Source of the DNA: Salticus scenicus
Lineage: Eukaryota; Arthropoda; Arachnida; Araneae; Salticidae
Direction: 5' to 3'
Length of the DNA stretch: 64,000 bases
Assembly: GCA_963930645.1 (NCBI GenBank)
Contig: OZ005656.1
Coordinates: 273,831,395 to 273,895,394 of the forward strand
This document shows, piece by piece, positions 1 through 10,789 of the stretch. Made by a program: the position numbers and the translations under genes. Below the pieces are notes generated by a model. That model worked only from the letters and a program-made list of their open reading frames with translations. It was not told the DNA's origin and made no database searches. Positions within the stretch are counted from its first letter, which is position 1; each line of letters opens with the position of its first letter.

Positions 1-490
1 GTATATTGTAAGTCACCATAATACGAACCCTATTGATTTTGATGAATCTAGCACTTATAGTTTTTTTTTTTTTTTTTTTTTTTTTTTACAGGGACACCAG
101 GGAAAATTCTTTATCATTATGTAATATGTAACCAAATTTTTAAAAGTGCGATAGCGTCTAAGCGCTTTATTAATCTGAGCAAAACATTTGTACACATATT
201 ATAGGTCACAGTTGCACGAACTGTATAGATTTTGGTGAATTTAGCACATACAGTTATTTTTACAGGGGCTCAAAGAAAAATTCTTTATCATTATGGCCTG
301 TGGGACCAAATTTTTAAAAATGCGATAGCATCTAAACGCCTTATTCAATTGAGCTGAAAATTTATATGAATATTATAAATCACTGTTGCACTAACTATTA
401 GCATTTTGGTGAATCTAGCATTTATAGGTTTTTACAGGGACACAACGAAAAATTCTTTATCATTATGATCTATGGGCTCAAAGTTCAGTA
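1..490. repeat. Tandem array, ~173-bp unit, ~2.8 copies
   Basis: The anchor TTCTTTATCATTATG recurs at 107, 281 and 453, a spacing of 174 and 172 bp. Around each anchor the same order is seen: a segment ending in TTTTGGTGAATCTAGCA, a T-rich stretch, ACAGGGACAC, the anchor, then ACCAAATTTTTAAAA and GCGATAGC. The first copy carries a 27-base T run (61-87). The array is cut by the window start, so its true length is unknown. It could be the edge of a satellite or an internal array of a transposon. Confidence 0.8.
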
Positions 491-970
491 GCGTTAAATA
501 AAACATCGTGTACTATATGGAGAAAAATACTCAAACACTCTATTATGGTTTTCTCTCTTTTGTTTGTTTAACAACTCTTCTTTCTTTACTTAATCTACAA
601 AACTGTTAATTACTCAATGTTCGAAAGTCGAGTGGAGTCACTCCAGATTTTAATTTTAAAATATGTTTTATAATTATGCAAAATTGTTTGGTTTTCGTCA
701 GTTGTATGGTTTTTAACTTTTCACAATTTAGAGACCCGCGAAAGCTCAGAAAAATGATAAAAACGAAATTTTTAGACTTCCGTTAACTAAAAGTGTATGA
801 AACTAGAAAAGAAAAATTCTTTGACAATTATTACTTTATTAAAGTAATATGTATGTATTGCTTTGTGGCTCTGATTAAAAAAGTATATAATATTGTTTTA
901 ACTTGCGTACTTCGGCTAATTGACCTATACTAAAGAAAAATATAATTAACAATAGAATTAAGAAATTGCG

Positions 971-1003
<33 letters not shown>

Positions 1004-1170
1004 AATATGTGTTTTATAATTATGCAAATTTACTTTAATGAAAATATGGTAAAATATTATACGTTTTTGCTCATTTTTTTAGAATAAATATTTAAACATT
1101 ATTTTACAAGAACTTTATAAGACATTACAAGAAATTGTTTTATAAGAAATTTATTTACTTATTTTCATTA
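491..1170. other. AT-rich stretch with one hairpin-end fragment and a poly(T)
   Basis: No gene is visible. Positions 621-648 (GAAAGTCGAGTGGAGTCACT, then CCAGATT) resemble the 'TGTGG' terminal hairpin of the family B elements found elsewhere in the window, so this is probably an orphan end. A T run of about 29 bases sits at 971-999. Confidence 0.4.
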
Positions 1171-1176
1171 CTATTA

Positions 1177-1447
1177 CTTTCGGACAACGCCCGCTTCACT
1201 GCACTATGATTAAATGAAATTTCGAAAGAATTGAATCACATTATTTAGTATACATACTTTTTACATCACACTTTTTATATCACATTATAAATAAAAACTA
1301 AGAATTACATTGAGATCGTTCTAAACCCCGTTTCAGGTGCGTAATATAAGTATTGTATAGCGGTGATCACTAGTGTGAGCGCAGACAGGCACGCAGACGC
1401 ACTGACACACAGACATACACACATATACTTCTCTTTATTTATATAGA
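1177..1447 (+). mobile_element. Short copy of repeat family A
   Basis: The left end (CGGACAACGCCCGCTTCACT) matches the start of two long family A elements at 8772 and 58349. It is followed by the shared ATTAAATGAA segment. The right end, CTTTATTTATATAGAT, matches their 3' ends and is preceded by a GACA/CACA-rich tract. At about 270 bp it lacks the internal tandem arrays of the long copies, so it is either a deletion derivative or the minimal unit. The class of this family is unknown to me; the ATAGAT ends in microsatellite context could suit a non-LTR element or a Helitron-like one. Confidence 0.6.
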
Positions 1448-1811
1448 TGATTATTATATATATATATATATATATATATTAAGAAAAAATAAAAATTATT
1501 TTAAACATCTCTCATAAACATCTCTCATATAAGGGACACAAGTATGGATAAAAAAATTGTCATGCAATATAGTTTAAAATATCCTATTAAATTATATAGA
1601 CTGACCCTATGCATGAGCGATTTTAACGGAATTCAATTTGCATAATTTAATAGCAAAAAGTGTATAGTTCCGTATATGAAAATTCCATAGAAATATCCTG
1701 TAAATTCAAAATATTGTCGGTGATACAATGAACTGATATGCAGTTCTTCTCAAAATAGATTCTTGATTCAGTTTCATCTAGTTCTTGTAATCTCTCTTTC
1801 ATCTCTGTTAA
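1448..1811. other. AT-rich, no feature beyond a short (TA)n
   Basis: A (TA)n of about 24 bp lies at 1456-1480. The rest is unremarkable AT-rich sequence; I see no gene or repeat relationship. Confidence 0.4.
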
Positions 1812-1879
1812 AATATATCTATATATCTATATATCTATATATCTATATATATATATGTCTATATATATATATATATATC

Positions 1880-1938
<59 letters not shown>
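1812..1938. repeat. (TA)n / (TATC)n microsatellite
   Basis: About 125 bp of TA dinucleotides interrupted by TATC and TATG units. It directly abuts the 5' truncation point of the LINE remnant that follows. Confidence 0.95.
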
Positions 1939-1941
<3 letters not shown>

Positions 1942-2740
1942 GTACCAGGGCATGGAAAGGAAACGAGGCTGCTGAAAAAGCGGGAAAGGAAGCTTTAGTC
2001 CCATTTAACTGTGCAATCACATATGAAGATATAAAAAATACTCTAAAATATTATCTGGGCGGCAATTGGCAAAGAGAATAGGATTACCAAATTAATAATA
2101 AGTTAAAGGAAATTAAACCACATATTACAGTATGGCCAACGCTCGCACCACGGAAACTAGATGTTACTCTTACTTAACTCAGAATTGGCCACTCTAGAAT
2201 AACCCACAGACATCTTCTCTTAGGGGAACAGGAGCCTTCATGTCCGAAATGCCATTACAGCTCACTCACCATTCGCCATATTTTAACTGACTGTCCCTGC
2301 TTACGCCATCTATGCAGACATTACTTCAACTCATCATCGCCAAATCTGACAAGCCTTTTAGGTATTGACCCTTATTACCATTTGACTAACTTTTTAAAAG
2401 AGGCTGAGTTTTACTATGACATTAGATTCTATTTTTTACATTGTTCATCTCTTTTTACTTCTGCTTTTACCTTATACCCTGTTCATAACTTTTTACATCG
2501 CTTTTACTTTATACACCCTTTACTCTGTTTTTTACTATTTTCGTATTTTTGTCATCTTTTATTTTTTAACCTTTTACCCTGTCTTGTTTTACACTTTTTT
2601 TCTCATATGATAATCTGGATGTGTAAACCCATCCAGAATCTACTTTTTTAGCTTTTGCTTTTCTTTTATCACAGTTTGGCGCAGCATGTCCCATTGTGGA
2701 CCTTGCGCCATTAGAAGGCAACTAACCAACTAACCAACTT
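1939..2740 (+). pseudogene. 5'-truncated Jockey-like LINE ORF2 remnant with 3' UTR and AACC tail
   Basis: Translation gives the C-terminus of a non-LTR retrotransposon polyprotein. 1939-1953 reads WVPGH, the RNase H motif. After a one-base frameshift the other frame reads KGNEAAEKAGKEAL (to about 2001), the expected continuation. The frame then runs through in-frame stops at 2079-2081 (TAG where a Trp is expected) and 2175-2177 (TAA). It continues with the family's C-terminal Cys/His cluster (CPKCHYSSLTIRHILTDCP, about 2241-2297) and stays open to 2651. The 3' end, GGACCTTGCGCCATTAGAAG (2700-2719), is followed by repeated CTAACCAA units, a usual tail for such LINEs. The reverse transcriptase and everything upstream are missing. 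The clade (Jockey rather than a relative) is inferred from the RNase H plus zinc-knuckle layout. Confidence 0.8.
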
Positions 2741-3084
2741 CTCAAAATAGAAGCTAAACTACAAGGGGTTTTACTCACAATCTTATTTTGATTCAATCAA
2801 TTCCCAGTGATAATACAGAGTGTTCGCCGATTATAAATAAATATTGTCCCCCCCCCCCCCAAATAAATTTCCTTTTCCTTTTTTTTTTTTTTTTCCTTTT
2901 TGAGAGGAACTGAAATTCTGCTCATTCTATCTTCTCCGAAAACATTTTCAATTTATACGATGTTTGCTTTAGGTTTTTATATACGGAGCTTAATTCCTTG
3001 AGCTATTAACTTATGCAAATATATATATATATTAATTGCTTGCGTATGTGTAGATAAAAATTATTTAGTAAAAATTTTCATATT
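2741..3084. other. AT-rich with poly(C) and poly(T)
   Basis: Contains a run of about 12 C at 2849-2860 and a T run near 2880-2894. No gene seen. Confidence 0.4.
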
Positions 3085-3530
3085 TTATAAGATAGTCAAA
3101 TTTTTTGCATTCTGGTTGCAATGCTGTGTCTAAGCCAAGTTTTTTAAATATGTCTTTGCAAGGGTTGAAATACCTAATTCTTTAAAAAAACAAAAAGTGA
3201 TTTTTTTAAAGAATTATATCCCCATGAACATATGTGGTAGTCTTATAAAAAATTATATAGATAATAAAAGGAAGCCTCACAATCCCGTACTACAGCCAAA
3301 AAGTATTACGGTTTACAGGGTAATGCAAAACATTTTTATTTTTGTTTAATTTTTTTCCTGGTCCCCTTTTGTTTTCTTCAGAACAATACTTTTGCTGAAA
3401 TATATGAGACATAGCATGTTCTTTATGCTTCTAAAGTTTCAAGATATAAATATTAAAGAATTTTTCTAGGTATTTCACAAAGCGTCTAAATTCGAAATTG
3501 TCCAAATTCCTTTTAGTGGTTAAATAACAA
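3085..3530 (+). repeat. Unnamed dispersed repeat family F, copy 1
   Basis: Landmarks shared with other places in the window are, in order: CTAAGCCAAGTTTTTTAAA (compare 6583), CATATGTGGTAGTCTTATAA (compare 6680 and 6926), TACAGCCAAA (compare 6992), then TGAAATATATGAGACATAGC and ATGTTCTTTATGCTTCTAAA, with AGTTTCAAGAT and a CACAAAGCGTCTAA tail (compare 7100-7200). No long ORF or terminal repeat was found. The family is unknown to me. Confidence 0.6.
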
Positions 3531-3809
3531 TACTGTTTGTTTTCATATGAAAATCTGATACACGCTATTGCGATAGTGTGTGAGAGGAGAAAACTAATAT
3601 TCACGTCTTTTGTCCGCTTCGTTTTGTCAGAGGCATTTTAGCGTAGTGGTCACATGTTTCTTTATAATAATACCAATTTTATTTTTATTTTTTATTTATT
3701 TATTTGTTTATTTATTTATTTATTTATTGTCAACAACAAAAAGTAGATACTCCAAGAAAATATTTGAAAAAAAAAAATTAACGCGATATATTTACTAACA
3801 TAAAGTTAC
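3531..3809. other. AT-rich with (TTTA)n
   Basis: A TTTATTTA microsatellite lies at about 3678-3727. Nothing else recognised. Confidence 0.4.
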
Positions 3810-4062
3810 ATATTACTTACAAACTTTGAATAAACACCATAAAATGCAATAAACTCGCAACAATTGTTTCGGGTCGAAAAAACACACGACCCTTCATCAG
3901 GCGAATAAAGTAAGCACGAGTGCTGCAGTCAAAGCCGCTTTGACTGCAGCACTCGTGCTTACTTTATTCGCCTGATGAAGGGTCGTGTGTTTTTTCGACC
4001 CGAAACAATTGTTGCGAGTTTATTGCATTTTATGGTGTTTATTCAAAGTTTGTAAGTAATAT
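3810..4062. mobile_element. Perfect palindrome of Penelope-like terminal sequence (126-bp arms)
   Basis: Bases 3810-3935 and 3937-4062 are exact reverse complements over 126 bp, around a single central C at 3936; I checked base by base. Each arm contains CTGATGAAGGGTCG, a T-rich loop and CGACCCGAAAC, a layout widely seen in Penelope-like retroelement terminal repeats, which are known to carry hammerhead ribozymes. The arm arrangement is head to head. No reverse transcriptase sequence adjoins it, so it is an orphan terminal repeat pair or a foldback derivative. Confidence 0.6.
3967..4018 (+). ncRNA. Hammerhead-ribozyme-like fold (candidate)
   Basis: On the + strand, stem I is TTCGC (3967-3971) with GCGAG (4014-4018). 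The core CTGATGA is 3972-3978. Stem II is GGGTCG (3980-3985) with CGACCC (3996-4001). The core GAAA is 4002-4005. Stem III is the self-complementary ACAATTGT (4005-4012), and T4013 is at the cleavage position. Departures from the consensus are an extra A at 3979 between the core and stem II, and a loop-free stem III that would need dimer pairing. The same motif exists mirrored on the - strand in the left arm (3854-3905). Self-cleavage is inferred, not shown. Confidence 0.45.
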
Positions 4063-4500
4063 TTTTACAACGCCAGTTTATTGATGCTTCTTTATTAAAT
4101 AAAAAAGTTACATATCTTTTGCATTATGGGCCAGTGCTCTATCGCGTAAAATACTTTTTATCCACATCACTTGCTTAATCATACGAGCCTTACGTCTTAC
4201 TTGAGCCATATACCAGTAATTTGGTATAATGATTTTCATCAAAAAATAAGTCTGTAATTTTAAGATGAATTCTATTGTTTCTGAATACTGGTATGAGACT
4301 CAAGGAATAAAGGCGAATCCGTACGAGCCGTATTTTTTGAGAGTCGGAAACTTCTATTCGTTTTCTGTAAAACTATACAGTTTTATGGATGAATATTTTA
4401 AAAAATTAAAGTTGGATATTGCTGGATGATTATGGATAGAAACTATATCCATCTTCAACTTTATTATTTAAGTATTCATAAGATATTTTGGAAGTAATGG
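4063..4500. other. AT-rich, nothing recognised
   Basis: No gene, tandem repeat or terminal-repeat structure was recognised here. Confidence 0.3.
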
Positions 4501-4715
4501 AAGTGTTTGTTTTAACAGGAGGTGTTTGTGGTGATTTAAGGGTTTAGAAACCGACTGATTAAGGGAGGGTACTAACTTTAGATAGATTGCCCTTCATTGG
4601 AGTGGGGGGTCTTTCTATGGGTTCATGAAAACCACGGAAAATTCCGAAAGCCTAGGCCGATGATTGTGTGTGGGATCGAACCAGCTTCTCATCTACTAAC
4701 AAATTGTAAAAATCG
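4501..4715 (-). repeat. Possible tRNA-derived SINE fragment
   Basis: On the - strand, AGCTGGTTCGATCCCACACA (complement of about 4672-4691) resembles a pol III B box followed by spacer. The + strand layout (GGGTTTAGAAACCGACTG, then a GGGGTCTTTCTATGGG segment, then the B-box complement) parallels the SINE at 62736-62948. The A box is not recognisable. A low-confidence call. Confidence 0.35.
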
Positions 4716-5096
4716 ACGCCAGAATCAAAATCTGCGTTGGCGAAAAACTAGACGACTTGGCGAGATTCGTGACGGAATTCCGAGAAAAGTATTTCAGTGT
4801 AGCCAGAACTCACTTTTAGAGGAGTTAAATATCTTGGTAAAATCAATTGTTTTTCGCCATTAGTTTTCGCCAAAGAGAATAAAAGTAGGCTATCTACACT
4901 CGAATCAATTCTATTGAACTCTAAGCTGTGCCAATGAGGGATTCTGTAATAATTTGGGGAGTACTATTCCGGAATAAGGGATTTTCGTTCTCTGAGTTGT
5001 ATATAATCCTATTATCGTGACTTTTGTGGTTAGAGTAATAGTTTTCTTGGCTTGTTTTCAGGAATGTCTATGGAATGTAATCTGCCTGTTTATTTC
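4716..5096. other. No feature recognised
   Basis: Unremarkable AT-rich sequence; an 88-codon open frame at 4597-4863 has no recognisable protein features and overlaps the SINE-like fragment. Confidence 0.3.
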
Positions 5097-5193
5097 CCCA
5101 GTAGCACATAACGTTGTTTTTACGTTGTTATAACTAACTTTTTACTGTTTAGACTTATTTGCAACGCTATAACAACGTCATGTGCTACCTGGG
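5097..5193. mobile_element. Small MITE-like inverted repeat (~97 bp)
   Basis: The left end CCCAGTAGCACATAACGTTG and right end CAACGTCATGTGCTACCTGG, then G, are inverted repeats of about 21 bp with small mismatches. Further inside, AACGTTGTTTTTACGTTGTTA and the A-rich complement also pair. This suits a tiny non-autonomous DNA transposon. No clear target duplication was identified. Confidence 0.55.
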
Positions 5194-5344
5194 TTACGAA
5201 CCTAACTATAATCTCGACAAAAATGTCATTGTTCTCGTAACAATTTCTATATTTCAATGGGTGTATAAGTGACGGGGTGTACACATGAGATTATTTACAA
5301 TGCGATCTCAAACACTGTATTTAATAATTAATTTGTAACGTATC

Positions 5345-5490
5345 CCTTTTTGCCTCCTTGACAAACCTTTCACAAGAATATATGAGGTATCACATGTTCT
5401 TTTCATCCTTGAGATTTCAACAAAATTTACGAAATAGTTTTTAGTTTTTCGACAAAAAACATTTAGATTCAAAAGCGTGTCCTAACCTAC
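5345..5490 (+). repeat. Family F fragment
   Basis: The segment GAATATATGAGGTATCACAT, then GTTCTTTTCATCC, GAGATTTCAA and ACATTTAGATTC, matches the right part of family F (compare 3400-3500 and 7100-7200). Confidence 0.5.
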
Positions 5491-6090
5491 GTCGATTACA
5501 GTAGTTTATTAGTGTGACCCATTAACCCCAAAATAAGGCATTTTAGCTTGGATAACGAATTAGTAATGTTAATGTCTGAAGTGATTTCGATAAAATTAAT
5601 GAGTATATATTTCAGAATTATTAATATCAATTCGCTATGTAAAGCACATTTGCAAATTGGGTCAGTTTCGCGGTGGAAATGGTGCCAAATGGGCGGTGGA
5701 AAGTCAAAAACATTGTTTGTTTAATTTCGTACAGAAATATATTTACTAATTTTGAATTTCGAATTTATAGGTTTCACCCAAAGGGTATACTTTTTCTTAA
5801 ATAAATAAATAAGGGGTAGTAATTGATATTTTTAAAATTTTTAGTTATTCAGTAAGCAGAAGATAAATAAATATTTATATATAATCATATAAAACAATTC
5901 CACAAAAACTAAAAGTAATTAGTAGATACAAATAATTTCGTTTTACATTTTTCTATAATTGAAAAATTTTGTTTTATGAATCGTAATCAATTTTTCCTTT
6001 ATAACGAACAACAGCGCTTTAAAGTGACGTCATTATAAATATGCATACACATAAAAACAATTTAACAGGGAATGAAAAACATAATTATAC
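5491..6090. other. AT-rich, nothing recognised
   Basis: No gene or repeat relationship seen. Confidence 0.3.
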
Positions 6091-6412
6091 CATAGCCTCC
6101 TAAACTACATGCCTTCCGCGTGCCTCGGAAACTTGGCAACAGTTCAAGCGGTAGACAGCGGCACCTTGTACAGATTTTACGTCTTTTTTATTCAACTGTC
6201 ACCAACAATTTTAAGAAGTGATATATGGTATATATAATCGACGTTTATTCGATTCCATTCGCCTTTCATGCATATCAAATCCCACTTTTAAAAATTTTTA
6301 GTGGCTTTTGAATAAAAAAATCGCGCAACCTGTACCAGGTAGCGCTGCCTACCGTTTGAACTATTTCCGTGTTTCCAAGGTACGCGGAAGGCATCTAGTT
6401 TAGAAGGCTATG
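6091..6412. mobile_element. MITE family E, copy 1 (322 bp, 7-bp target duplication)
   Basis: The termini are CATAGCCTCC and GGCTATG (CATAGCCTTC on the complement). The inverted repeats are long: ACTTGGCAACAGTTCAAGCG on the left pairs imperfectly with the TACCGTTTGAACTATTTCCG segment on the right. The direct repeat ATTATAC flanks both ends (6084-6090 and 6413-6419), suggesting a 7-bp target duplication. A second copy lies at 27110-27431. No transposase is encoded. Confidence 0.75.
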
Positions 6413-6559
6413 ATTATACACATTTATATATCATTATTGTTATATACTATCTTCATTGTTATTATTACTTTTTAAATTTATTAATAATATTCTAAATTAT
6501 AGTTGTGTAAGGAAAATAACAACAGTATAGTGATTTTATAATATATTTATGTATATTCG
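6413..6559. other. AT-rich spacer
   Basis: Only the target-site repeat of the preceding MITE is recognised. Confidence 0.3.
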
Positions 6560-7235
6560 GATTGCAGTATGCTTTGTCTAATGTAGAACGCCAAGTTTCC
6601 TAAAAAAGGCTTTGTACTGGGTGGCATATAAGTGGCATATTTGTTGTGCAACTATTTAAAGAAACCGTTACATTTCTATGAATATATGTGGTAGCCTCAC
6701 AAAAATTAATGTTAAATTTCACTGTTATTTTTGACGGAATAACTAGTAAATAAAAACATCTTATGAAGCAGTTTTCTCCCCTCCGATTATCTGAAAACCA
6801 GTCTCTCTTCTCTCTCTGCTATCCAAAACGTCACCCTTCGTCTGCTCCGGAGATGGTAGAGGGGGTGAGTGGGAGGAAAGGGCACTGCTTTCACATTCCA
6901 CGGGGTTGGAGAGAGATTCGTTACAATATATGTGGTAGACTCATAAAAGTTTATACAGATAATTAGAAGAATCCTTATAATCATATGTTACAGCCAAACG
7001 CATTTTAAGCATTATTTTTTCACAGGTTGATCCAAATTAATTTGATTTTTGCTTGATTTTTAACTGATCTCCTTTTCCTCTTCAGGACAAAACTTTCGCT
7101 GAAATATATGAGATATAACATGTTCTTTACGCTACCAAAGTTTCAAGATGATTCTTTTCAAAAATTTTCTAAGTATTTGACAAAATGTCTAATATCGAAA
7201 GTGTCCAAATACTTATTGGTAGATAGTGTCGCAAC
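6560..7235 (+). repeat. Family F, copy 2 (longest)
   Basis: Starts near TGCTTTGTCTAATGTAGAAC, which reappears inverted at about 24740-24760. It contains the TATGTGGTAG landmark twice (6682 and 6926), TACAGCCAAACGCATTTTAA, and the TGAAATATATGAGATATAAC ... CAAAGTTTCAAGATGATTC right part. An AC/CT-rich insert (6760-6910) separates the two landmark repeats and is absent from copy 1. A 67-codon frame at 6763-6966 in this insert has no recognisable features. Confidence 0.6.
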
Positions 7236-7676
7236 AATAGGACAAATAAACATTTTTTTAAATATTAGAAATCGAATAATAATGTGTAATAACATTATTA
7301 TATTTTTACGTTTGGAATAAATTCTGGTTTCGTATAAAAATAAAATAAAATAAAATAAAATGTATACACATTTCTAAATTTTTAAATAAAAAATACTTAC
7401 AGTGTTTTAAAAAATAAATGTACTCCTGAAATTACGCTAAAAATTACTTTAAACAAGTTTTCTAATAAATAGTCTTTTTCCATTAATTTTTTAAAATGCC
7501 AAATATATGTAATAATTTGTATTTTTAAAGATAACAATTAAATTTAATAAAATTATACTTTTAAAAACTTAAAGAACACGCTTTTATTGAAATGTGAACT
7601 AAAAAGCACAAAATATCTATCTTTATAGTATTAAAATGCAGGGTAAAAAAAATTTGTGTGACTGACACACCATATT
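7236..7676. other. AT-rich with (AAAAT)n
   Basis: A short AAAAT pentanucleotide run lies near 7338-7362. The sequence at 7655-7676 (GTGTGACTGACACACC) resembles the terminal hairpin of the B elements. No gene seen. Confidence 0.35.
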
Positions 7677-7900
7677 ACAGGGTGATCATAAAATAATTTA
7701 GAATTAAACAAAAACAATTTTTAAAAAATCTCCACTGACTGCGCTCGAACGTTAGACCTTTAGGTCCGTAGCCCGGAGCTTTACCTCACAGCCCCAGCGT
7801 TCCCGTAGGGAAAGACTTTTTTTACACTATAGAATTTTTGTTTGCTCCCCGAGCGGTTACAAACATACATACAGGTGAAGCTAATAAAAGCGTGTTAAAA
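7677..7900 (-). repeat. tRNA-derived SINE (minus strand)
   Basis: On the - strand the core (complement of about 7735-7800) reads GGGGCTGTGAGGTAAAGCTC, then GGGCTACGGACC, then AACGTTCGAGCGCAG. This has a D-arm-like GGTAAAGC and a B-box-like CGTTCGAG. It continues on the - strand through TCAGTGGAGA to CCTGTAATATGG. The promoter boxes are degenerate, so it is a decayed copy. Exact ends are uncertain. Confidence 0.5.
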
Positions 7901-8352
7901 AGAAATTTAAAGTCATCTTGTATCAAAAGATTAAACTATCTATTCTATTCTACTGTCTGTTGTAAGTCCGTGTTGCTTTTAAAATAAAAATAATTATAGT
8001 AAAATAGCACTTTTAAAGTAATTGATTTAAATAAAAAATGCATATTAAAAACTAATAAAAATATTCTACATCTATCTCATTAATAAAATAATTCTAAAAA
8101 AAAAAAACTTATTTATGTTTTTCAAACGTATTCTCTGAAACGAAAATTAATTTATTTTATTTTACTAACGATTTCATAATATATAAGGCCGTTTATAATT
8201 GTTTCTTTTTCTAAAGAAGAAATGCTTTATATCGTTCTGAAAACAAGAAAATAAGACATGTCTCCAACAAATATTATACATTTTACTAATAAAATTAAAA
8301 TGCACAATATATGGACCGTTCACAAGACAAGTCCATTAACTCCGTTCAACAT
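7901..8352. other. AT-rich, nothing recognised
   Basis: No gene, array or terminal repeat recognised. Confidence 0.3.
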
Positions 8353-8889
8353 ACTAGTATGATGTGGCCACCGCATGACTTTCTTCTATATAATTTTATA
8401 CAAAATTAATTCAACACAAATTATTTATTAAGTTATCAAATTATTTTTCATTATAAATGTAGAAGATTTTTATCTGACAGAAATTATCACTAAATGCCGG
8501 AAGATGTCAATTTTTTGCAAATCAGAAGAAATGATCTTTTTTTTTTGTTAAAAGATTGAAAAAAAAAATTCGATAACTATGTTTTAAATTATCACAGATC
8601 TATAGTTAAACCATTCGTTTTAAAGCTATTGGGGAGCTCTTTAGAAAGATACCCATCATGAAAGTTTACTCCCCCCAGGGGAGGGTACTTCCCCTCCAGG
8701 GGGAAAGTGATGCTTCCACATGCACAAAAATTTTCACCTAGTTACCTACTACTATTATCAATAATTATTATAAACTAGCTTGCTACGCCCGCTTCGCTGG
8801 TCACTATTTTTAAATGAATCACAATAATTAATGAATTCTCAAAATTGCATTAATTTTTATCATGTGATAAAAAAAGAGAAAAAAAATTT

Positions 8890-9300
8890 CTGATCGGGAA
8901 AATGTCGCACCGTGTCCCCAATGCCTTCGGCAGCGTAGACCCGTGCGCTGCGTGCACGTATTCCTTCACCATCATTATGACTTCTCAAAATTCCATGTTA
9001 TTACTCATAAACTTTCATTCTTAAGAAAAGGAATTAAAAAATATATCATTTAGCATCGGGTAAAAACTCACACCGGGACCCCACTGCTTTCGGCCGCGCA
9101 GACCCGTGCGCGCGCACATGTTAAGATATACGTGCGGTGACTGCACATCTTTCTTCTGAAATCAAACTCTTATTCTAAAGAAAAGAAAATTAAAAAAAAA
9201 CATTTCTCATCTGGTAAATTGTCGGACTGGGTCACCACTGCCTTCGGCAGTGTAGTCTCGTGCGCGCTGCGCGCCTATTCCTTCCCCACCCTTCCAGCCC
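8890..9300. repeat. Tandem repeat, ~160-bp unit, 3 copies (in family A)
   Basis: The GC-rich anchor around GTAGACCCGTGCG recurs at about 8934, 9098 and 9252. Each copy reads CCTTCGGC or a variant, the anchor, a GCGCG stretch, then an AT-rich part with AAGAAAAG and AATTAAAAAA. The GC content of the anchors contrasts sharply with the surroundings. Confidence 0.7.
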
Positions 9301-9339
9301 TCCTAATTAACTTACATATACCAATTTTGAACGGTCTTA

Positions 9340-10760
9340 CTCAATTAGCTGAGATGCAAAAGAAAACCTGATCAGGACACCTTAAAATTGTAAATCAGGT
9401 GAAATCTCGAATTCCACATTCGATAATATAAAAGAACTTAAAAATATCTTTTGAATGCTGTATTAGAAATAATTTAATCATAATTAGAATTTGAAGTATT
9501 GAAATTTAAAAATATTACAGCGCCATCTGGCGGCAGAAATTTCTGTAATCTATTGTTCCATTGCAGATCAACACAGCTTTCAAATGATGTATTACTCATG
9601 AAATTATTTTAATTAGTAGCTGAGATACAAAAGAAAACTGATTCAGGAGACCACAAAACGTGTAAATCTGGTGAAAACTTTCGATAATATAAAAGAACTT
9701 TCAAATATCTTTCGAATGATATATTAAAAATAAGTTAATCATAATTAGAAATTGAAATATTGAAATTTTAAAATATAACAGCGCCATCTGGCGGTACAAA
9801 TTTCTGTATTCCACTGTTCGATTCCAAATCAAAAGAGCTTTCTAATGATGTGTTACTTATGAAATTATTTTTATTAGTAGCTGAGATACAAAAGAAAACT
9901 GATTCAGGACACCTCAAAACGTGTAAATCTGGTGAAAACTTTCGACAATTTAAAGGAACTTTAAAATATCTTTCGAATGATGTATTAAAAATAATTTAAT
10001 CATAATTAGAAATTGAAATTTGAAAATATTACAGCGCCATCTGGTGATAGAAATTTCCGTAATCCACTGTTCGATTCCAAATCAAAAAAGCTTTCTAATG
10101 ATGTATTACTTATGAAATTATTCTAATTAGTAGCTGAGATACAAAAGAAAACCTAATCAGGAAACCTCAAAACGTGTAAATCGGGTGAAATCTCGAATTC
10201 TATTTTCGATAATGTAAAAGTACTTTAAAATGTGTATGAACTCAGCAAAGCTTCCAAATGATGTATTACTTATGAAATTTTTAATTAATAACTGAAATGC
10301 AAAGAAAACTGATTCAGGAGATCTCAAAACGTGTAAATCTGGTGAAAACTTTCGATAATATAAAAGAACTTTAAAATATCTTTCGAATGATTTATTAAAA
10401 ATAATTTAATCATAATTAGAAATTGAAATATTGAAATTTTAAAATATTACAGCACCATCAGGCGGTACAAATTTCTATATTCCACTGTTCGATTCCAAAT
10501 GAAAAAAGCTTTCTAATAATGTATTACTTATGAAATTATTTTGATTAGTAGCTGAGATACAAAAGAAAACTTAATCAGGAGACCTTAAACGTGTAAATCA
10601 CGTGAAATCTCGAATTCCATTACTTACGGCAGTAGGTTAATGGAAAGAGACAGAAATTTGTGGAGTCTACTCTTGAAATTCAATTCAAATAAGTTTCAAA
10701 ATGACCTATTTACTTTTGAAATTATGCTACTTAGAAGCTCAGATACAAAAATGATATAAA
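9340..10760. repeat. Tandem array, ~260-270 bp unit, about 6 copies (in family A)
   Basis: The anchor GCTGAGATACAAAAGAAAAC recurs at about 9348, 9619, 9890, 10133, 10290, 10551 and (decayed) 10737; spacings of 271, 271, 243, 157, 261 and 186 show full and deleted units. A full unit contains CTCAAAACGTGTAAATCTGG, CTTTCGATAATATAAAAGAA, AATTTAATCATAATTAGAAA, ACAGCGCCATCTGGCGGTAC and GTATTACTTATGAAATTATT. The CTCAAAACGTGTAAATC module also occurs near the right end of family B. Confidence 0.85.
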
Positions 10761-10789
10761 CAATATTATAAAACGATTTATGTCTTGAC

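Noticed and set aside
1763..2081. Two open frames over 1763-2081
   Set aside because: Their first parts are translated (TA)n; only the last 40 codons of one belong to the LINE remnant, which is annotated as a pseudogene.
2382..2651. 89-codon frame
   Set aside because: It is the in-frame continuation of the dead LINE ORF into its 3' region, not a separate gene.
9340..10760. CRISPR-like array
   Set aside because: Units of 260-270 bp without short identical repeats and unique spacers; this is a transposon-borne tandem array in a eukaryotic genome.
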